Positions 59,704-64,000 of a stretch of DNA of 64,000 nucleotides are shown piece after piece. A program made the translations under genes and the position numbers. Each line of letters starts with the position of its first letter. Position 1 is the first letter of the stretch. Under the pieces are notes generated by a model that saw nothing but the letters and a program-made list of their open reading frames with translations, ran no database searches and was not told the DNA's origin. Source of the stretch: Rickettsiales bacterium (GTDB lineage: Bacteria; Pseudomonadota; Alphaproteobacteria; Rickettsiales; JAJNBL01); assembly GCA_021156175.1 (NCBI GenBank), contig JAJNBL010000001.1, positions 372,001 to 436,000 of the forward strand, given 5' to 3'.

Positions 59704-62118
59704 ATGTCCCGATACTCGATCCACACTTACCATAAAAAACGAGACTTCACCAAAACCCCTGAGCCAAAGGGAAAAGACGTATCCACTGCTTCCAAAGCAT
59801 TACAATTCGTTATCCAAAAACATGATGCAACACGGCTTCATTATGATTTTCGGTTAGAGATGGATGGCGTACTCAAAAGCTGGGCAGTCCCTAAAGGCCC
59901 ATCGCTTAATCCACATGATAAGCGTCTGGCGGTACGCACTGAGGACCATCCGCTAGATTATGCCAATTTCGAGGGCATCATTCCGGAACATCATTATGGC
60001 GCTGGACCTGTGATGATATGGGATAAAGGCACATGGTTTTCTGCTGAGAAAAATCCTTTAAAAGCATTAGAAAAAGGTAAGCTAGTTTTTCGCCTTGAAG
60101 GAAAGAAACTTCATGGAGAATGGGCATTAGTACGCATGCACACTCCCAAACAGGAACCGCAGGAAAATTGGCTGTTGATTAAACATCAGGATGAGAATGC
60201 GAATCAATCCTTCAATATTGTTGAAACCACGGATTACAGCACTCAAAGCGGCCGAAGTTTCGATGCCATTGCATCTAGTATTACGGAAGAGATTGAAACA
60301 TTACTTCAGCAATACCCCGCCGTACAGCTAGCCACTCTTGTTGATTCACCCCCTTCATCAGACGAGTGGCTTCATGAAGTGAAGTATGACGGTTATCGTA
60401 TTTTTGCCTTTGTATCGGGAAATGACGTAGTAATCCGAACCCGCAATGGGCATATCTGGACAAGCCAATTTCCACATCTAGCTGAAGCACTGGCAAGAAT
60501 TCAGCGGGGTACATTTATCATCGACGGAGAAGCCTTAGTCATTAATGATCAGGGTTTAAGTGATTTCAAAGCACTGCAAAATAGCCTCGGAAATTCTAAA
60601 GCACCCATGCAGGCATACTTCTTCGATCTCCTCTATTGGAATGGCCAGGATTATTCAGCGCTTCCCTTAAAAGAGCGGAGAAAAGCGTTAAAGAAATTAT
60701 GCGACGCGTTTCCTAACAACGGTCCGTTATTTTTAAGCGAAGCTATTCCAGGAAATGCGCATACCATTATCGAACATGCCTGCCAATTAGGGTTAGAGGG
60801 GATTGTCTCCAAAAAACTGGAGGCTCCCTATGTAACAGGCCGCGGCAAAAGCTGGGTGAAATCAAAATGTGGAAAGCGGCAGGAATTTATTATTTGCGGA
60901 TTTATTGAAGCCTCTCATCTTTCTCAAGCTATCGGGGCATTGCATCTTGGGTATTATGATGGAGGTAAGCTTGTATATGGAGGAAAAGTCGGGACAGGTT
61001 TTGATCACAAAAGTGCGAAATTCCTCTATCAAAAATTATATCCACTGACCCGCCCTACGCATCCTTTCATTAAAAAGCCAGAGGGCAATTTCAAAAATAC
61101 GGTGTGGGTAGAGCCACAACTTTTATGTGAAGTAAAATTCGGCGTCTGGACGGAAACCGGCAAATTGCGTCACGCTTCCTATCAAGGATTGCGGGAAGAT
61201 AAAGCGCCGGAAGAAATTAGCAAAGAAGAACCGAAATCACTGAAGAGAATAAAAACATCTTCTTATCAAGTCCATGGTATTACTATCAGCCATGCGGACC
61301 GCATTATATTTCCGGATGCGAGTCTCACCAAAGGAAAACTTGCCGAATTCTATTCCAAAATGAGTGAATACATCCTTCCACTTATTGAAAATCGCCCCAT
61401 CAGCATCGTCCGATGCCCGGAAGGGATTACGAAAGAATGTTTCTTTCAGCGTACCAAAGGCAAAGGGATGCCTGAACATATCCATCGTTTTGAAGTGATG
61501 CATAAAGATAAACCCGGTGATTATATGTATATCAACTCTACAGAAGGACTGATTGAATTTGTCCAGATGGGCGCGATTGAAATCCATCCATGGGGAGCAA
61601 AAATTGACAATATCGAAGAGCCAGATCGGATTATTTTTGATCTTGATCCGGACGAGAATGTTCCTTTCGAGGCCGTTAAACTTGCGGCTCTTGATATTCG
61701 GCAACGTTTTAAGAAACGTGGGTTAGACTCCTTTTTAAAAGTTACGGGGGGAAAAGGTCTCCATGTCACGGTGCCGATAGTACCCGCTCATTCCTGGCAC
61801 ATAGTGAAAGAATTCGCCCATGATTTTGTGGAATCGATGGTACGAGACGTACCCGAAGCGTATGTGAGTACCATGTCCAAGAAAAAACGAACGGGGAAAA
61901 TCTTTGTCGACTTTTTCAGGAATGATTATGCAGCAACCGCCGTGATGGAATACTCTGTGCGTTCACGTCCGGGCGCATCCGTTGCTGTTCCGCTTTTCTG
62001 GGATGAGCTCGACACTCTACATACTGCAAATCAATTCCATATTCAGGATGTTTTGTCGCGCGAAAAACAAGCAAAAATATGGCTGGAACAGTATATACGT
62101 ACTCACCAGAAATTGTGA
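59704..62118 (+). CDS. ligD: ATP-dependent DNA ligase D (multifunctional NHEJ ligase)
   Basis: A 804-residue trimodular LigD from the ATG at 59704. PE domain: residues ~38-170 with HDATRLHYDFRLEMDGVLKSW. LIG domain: residues ~205-500, nucleotidyl-transfer lysine K227 in EVKYDGYR, then IDGEALVIN and GLEGIVSKKL. POL (primase-like) domain: residues ~515-804 with IIFDLDPDENVPF carrying the catalytic aspartates and FLKVTGGKGLHVTVPI. Together it processes, fills and seals broken ends with Ku. Order PE-LIG-POL is common in alphaproteobacteria. Its position in an integrated element shows the NHEJ pair is mobile here. Confidence 0.95.
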   Translation: MSRYSIHTYHKKRDFTKTPEPKGKDVSTASKALQFVIQKHDATRLHYDFRLEMDGVLKSWAVPKGPSLNPHDKRLAVRTEDHPLDYANFEGIIPEHHYGAGPVMIWDKGTWFSAEKNPLKALEKGKLVFRLEGKKLHGEWALVRMHTPKQEPQENWLLIKHQDENANQSFNIVETTDYSTQSGRSFDAIASSITEEIETLLQQYPAVQLATLVDSPPSSDEWLHEVKYDGYRIFAFVSGNDVVIRTRNGHIWTSQFPHLAEALARIQRGTFIIDGEALVINDQGLSDFKALQNSLGNSKAPMQAYFFDLLYWNGQDYSALPLKERRKALKKLCDAFPNNGPLFLSEAIPGNAHTIIEHACQLGLEGIVSKKLEAPYVTGRGKSWVKSKCGKRQEFIICGFIEASHLSQAIGALHLGYYDGGKLVYGGKVGTGFDHKSAKFLYQKLYPLTRPTHPFIKKPEGNFKNTVWVEPQLLCEVKFGVWTETGKLRHASYQGLREDKAPEEISKEEPKSLKRIKTSSYQVHGITISHADRIIFPDASLTKGKLAEFYSKMSEYILPLIENRPISIVRCPEGITKECFFQRTKGKGMPEHIHRFEVMHKDKPGDYMYINSTEGLIEFVQMGAIEIHPWGAKIDNIEEPDRIIFDLDPDENVPFEAVKLAALDIRQRFKKRGLDSFLKVTGGKGLHVTVPIVPAHSWHIVKEFAHDFVESMVRDVPEAYVSTMSKKKRTGKIFVDFFRNDYAATAVMEYSVRSRPGASVAVPLFWDELDTLHTANQFHIQDVLSREKQAKIWLEQYIRTHQKL

Positions 62119-62185
62119 TTGTAGCCGCTAGCCTAAATGCCTAAACTATATTCGTACCTATATTGTTTTCCTTAAGAAACGTTAG

Positions 62186-62273
62186 GAGCACAAATGAGGG
62201 CACATCCACATCGCCGCCAATTATTTCACAAACAATTTCAAGACCTTATTTCACTTTGGCGTGTCCCTTAGGG
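62186..62273 (+). repeat. att-like repeat R3 (right end of the island)
   Basis: GAGCACAAATGAGGGCACAT, CACATCGCCGCCAATTATTTC, AACAATTTCA, CCTTATTTCACTTTGGC and core GTCCCTTAGGG at 62263-62273, one base different from the tRNA end. It overlaps the 3' end of tesA. Confidence 0.7.
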
Positions 62274-62893
62274 CCATTAGGAAGATCTTTCAACAAGCGT
62301 AAGCCCAAATTTTTTGCAATCATCTTACTGCCTTCTGGGGTTGGGTGAATGCCATCACTTTGCATGAGAGCCTTACTGCCAAATGTTTCTTCGAGCAGAA
62401 ATGGATAGAGAGGTACAGTATATTTCTTTGCTAAATCAGGGTAAATTTTATTGAAGCTTTCTCTATATTCAATGCCTAAATTAGCCGGTGCCGTAACGGA
62501 GGAAAGTATCACCGGAATTTTCTTTTCCTTGGCTACGGCAAGCATTGCATCAAGGTTTTCGTATGTTATCTCTGGCGAAAAGCCACGCAATACATCGTTG
62601 CCACCAAGCGCAATCACAACCATATCAGGATTATATTTCTTTAGTGTCCATTCAAACCTGCTCCGCCCGCTTGTGGTGGTATCGCCGGATACACCGCCAT
62701 TAATGACTCTGATATTATGGCCTTTTTCACGGAAAAAATTTTCTAACTGCACCGGCAGTGAATCCTGCGCAGCAAGACCATAACCTGCTGTAATACTATC
62801 ACCAAACAACAAAACGGAGGTTGAAGTTTTAGCCTGTGCATGAGATATTGCAATGAAATTGATAATGAATAAAAACACAATGCGTGCAAACAT
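62246..62893 (-). CDS. tesA: Arylesterase / lysophospholipase TesA-like (SGNH hydrolase)
   Basis: A 215-residue periplasmic esterase from the Met at 62893; a larger ORF to 63088 only runs through the opposite gene. Signal peptide RIVFLFIINFIAISHAQA, then the SGNH blocks FGDSITAGYGL (Ser), NGGVSGDTTTSG (Gly), ALGGNDVLRG (Asn) and DGIHPTPEG (Asp-His). The last codons, from GPKGHAKVK to the stop, coincide with att-like repeat R3, so the native tail was probably replaced. Its ATG overlaps the ATG of ybbA on the other strand (CATG). Confidence 0.88.
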   Translation of the reverse strand: MFARIVFLFIINFIAISHAQAKTSTSVLLFGDSITAGYGLAAQDSLPVQLENFFREKGHNIRVINGGVSGDTTTSGRSRFEWTLKKYNPDMVVIALGGNDVLRGFSPEITYENLDAMLAVAKEKKIPVILSSVTAPANLGIEYRESFNKIYPDLAKKYTVPLYPFLLEETFGSKALMQSDGIHPTPEGSKMIAKNLGLRLLKDLPNGPKGHAKVK

Positions 62894-63569
62894 GGAACCC
62901 ATCATCTCGCTCAATAATATATCTTTAACCCTGCCTGGCCCAGGCAAAGAACCTACGCCTATTCTACACAACATTACCATGCAGGTACAGCAGGGTGATG
63001 CGGTGAGTATAATAGGTCCATCGGGTTCCGGTAAAACTTCGCTTATGATGCTGATCGCAGGTATAGAAAAATCCACCAGCGGCACCATTATTGTGGCCGG
63101 TAATGATATTACTCATCTTGATGAAGATAAACTTGCTGATTTTCGCCGTAGAAACCTCAGCATTGTATTCCAGAATTTCCATCTGATTCCTACTATGACC
63201 GCACTCGAGAATGTTGAAATTGCCTTGGAACTTGCAGGATATAAGGATGCAGGAAAAATTGCTACGGAAAGCCTTCAAAGTGTTGGGCTGGAAAAACGTA
63301 TGGGGCACTATCCTGACCAACTATCAGGGGGTGAGCAACAGCGCGTAGCCCTGGCAAGGGCATTTGCTACTCGTCCAAAAATATTGCTGGCAGACGAACC
63401 GACTGGCAACCTCGATAGCGAGAATGGCAGGCATATAACGGAGCTTTTATTTAGCCTGAAGGATAAATACGATACAACACTCATACTCATTACCCATGAT
63501 AAGACGCTGGCACAAATGACATCACGTCAACTCGTCATGCAGGATGGGCGGCTACATGCAAACCAATAA
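62892..63569 (+). CDS. ybbA: ABC transporter ATPase, YbbA family
   Basis: A 225-residue ATPase from the ATG at 62892; another ATG at 62853 would add 13 residues. Walker [10 protein letters not shown], signature LSGGEQQRV and Walker [13 protein letters not shown]; the LolD/MacB subfamily. It pairs with the permease that follows (overlap 14 bases) and is divergent from tesA, the same order as tesA / ybbA-ybbP of enterobacteria. Its substrate is not known; a link with lipoprotein or lipid release is only suggested by the family. Confidence 0.9.
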   Translation: MEPIISLNNISLTLPGPGKEPTPILHNITMQVQQGDAVSIIGPSGSGKTSLMMLIAGIEKSTSGTIIVAGNDITHLDEDKLADFRRRNLSIVFQNFHLIPTMTALENVEIALELAGYKDAGKIATESLQSVGLEKRMGHYPDQLSGGEQQRVALARAFATRPKILLADEPTGNLDSENGRHITELLFSLKDKYDTTLILITHDKTLAQMTSRQLVMQDGRLHANQ

Positions 63570-64000
63570 TTTCTACTTATCATTGAAAATGGCAATGCAC
63601 GAACTCCGCCACGGATGGCGGCACTTTTCTGTGTTCGTCGCTTGTCTGGTTCTGGGCGTGGCTATTATGGCAAGTATCAATACATTGGGCGCAACAATAA
63701 AAACCTCATTAAACAACGAAGCACAAAGCCTGCTGGGTGGGGATATGGAAATCCACATAAGAGGTGTGGAAGCGACCCAAAAGCAGCGCGAATTTATAAC
63801 AAAATACGGCAATGTTTCTTACGTCGCGACATTGCGTTCCATGCTACATTCTGGCGATCAGCATACACTTGTTGAAATTAAAGCAATTGATGAAAATTAT
63901 CCACTTATAGGCACGCTGGATTTTAATGAAACGGTATCGAAGGAGGACGTATTTAGTAATAATGGCATTGCCGTCGATAGCATACTACTTTCACAGCTGG
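63556..64000 (+). CDS. ybbP: YbbP-like ABC transporter permease, partial
   Basis: The start of a FtsX-type permease; 148 codons are visible. A single hydrophobic helix HFSVFVACLVLGVAIMASINTL near residue 25 is followed by the periplasmic domain (GGDMEIHIRGVEATQKQREFI). It overlaps ybbA by 14 bases and is cut by the window edge. Confidence 0.85.
   Translation, partial: MQTNNFYLSLKMAMHELRHGWRHFSVFVACLVLGVAIMASINTLGATIKTSLNNEAQSLLGGDMEIHIRGVEATQKQREFITKYGNVSYVATLRSMLHSGDQHTLVEIKAIDENYPLIGTLDFNETVSKEDVFSNNGIAVDSILLSQL

Noticed and set aside
62894-63088. Extension of tesA to a 280-aa protein
   Set aside because: The extra 65 residues run antisense through ybbA and precede a clear signal peptide that should be N-terminal.

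Overview
The window looks like a chromosomal segment of an alphaproteobacterium of unsettled order. The signs are a MipZ-type ParA ATPase, a cytochrome b/c1 fusion gene next to a Tat-type Rieske gene, a PrtD-type type I secretion ATPase, an flgF-flgG-flgA-flgH cluster, aerobic hemF and a Ku/LigD pair. Base composition is moderate in the first 29 kb and visibly more AT-rich from about 29.4 to 38.3 kb. I cannot name a genus.

Region 1 (1-29.2 kb) is mostly core genome. It holds a type I secretion ATPase with a partial partner gene, tRNA-Ser, ppa, panC, mipZ, tRNA-Met, a tkt-gap-pgk operon, the bc1 genes on the other strand, trmL, hemF, a flagellar rod/ring cluster with a possible unannotated small gene between flgF and flgG, a nitrilase, an orphan pseudopilin, rfbC, erpA, a shortened glutamine-synthetase-like gene, trxA, nth, a phosphoribosyltransferase/erythromycin-esterase fusion and an orphan rod-like gene. 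Four copies of a dispersed palindromic repeat lie between 15.4 and 25.1 kb.

Region 2 (29.2-62.3 kb) is best read as a tandem array of integrated elements downstream of tRNA-Glu. The last 12 bases of the tRNA T-arm/acceptor region (GTCCCGTAGGGG) recur, exactly or nearly, at 38.49, 44.10, 57.17 and 62.26 kb; three copies share a further ~60-70 bp of flank with integrase-arm-like motifs. The intervals are: (A) 29.3-38.5 kb, with an integrase-tail chimera and a three-gene minus-strand cassette (membrane protein, SEC-C/PD-(D/E)XK-like protein, KAP NTPase), the strongest candidate for an undescribed, perhaps defensive, system; (B) 38.5-44.1 kb, with a lipase-like repeat protein carrying proline-rich motifs and a membrane partner; (C) 44.1-57.2 kb, with two wrecked integrases, an XRE regulator, a very large frame-broken RTX locus, a lipoprotein, a large unknown protein, umuDC and a SIR2-like gene; (D) 57.2-62.3 kb, with a lipase-like hydrolase, an SDR dehydrogenase and a Ku-LigD non-homologous end-joining module.

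Region 3 (62.2-64 kb) returns to core genome: tesA is divergent from a ybbA-ybbP-like ABC pair, and their start codons overlap. The tesA C-terminus appears to be rewritten by the last att-like repeat.

The RTX protein ends in a PrtD-type C-terminal secretion signal, so the type I exporter at the left edge could serve it. UmuDC, Ku/LigD, the SIR2 protein and the KAP cassette make the island rich in DNA-damage and possible defence functions.
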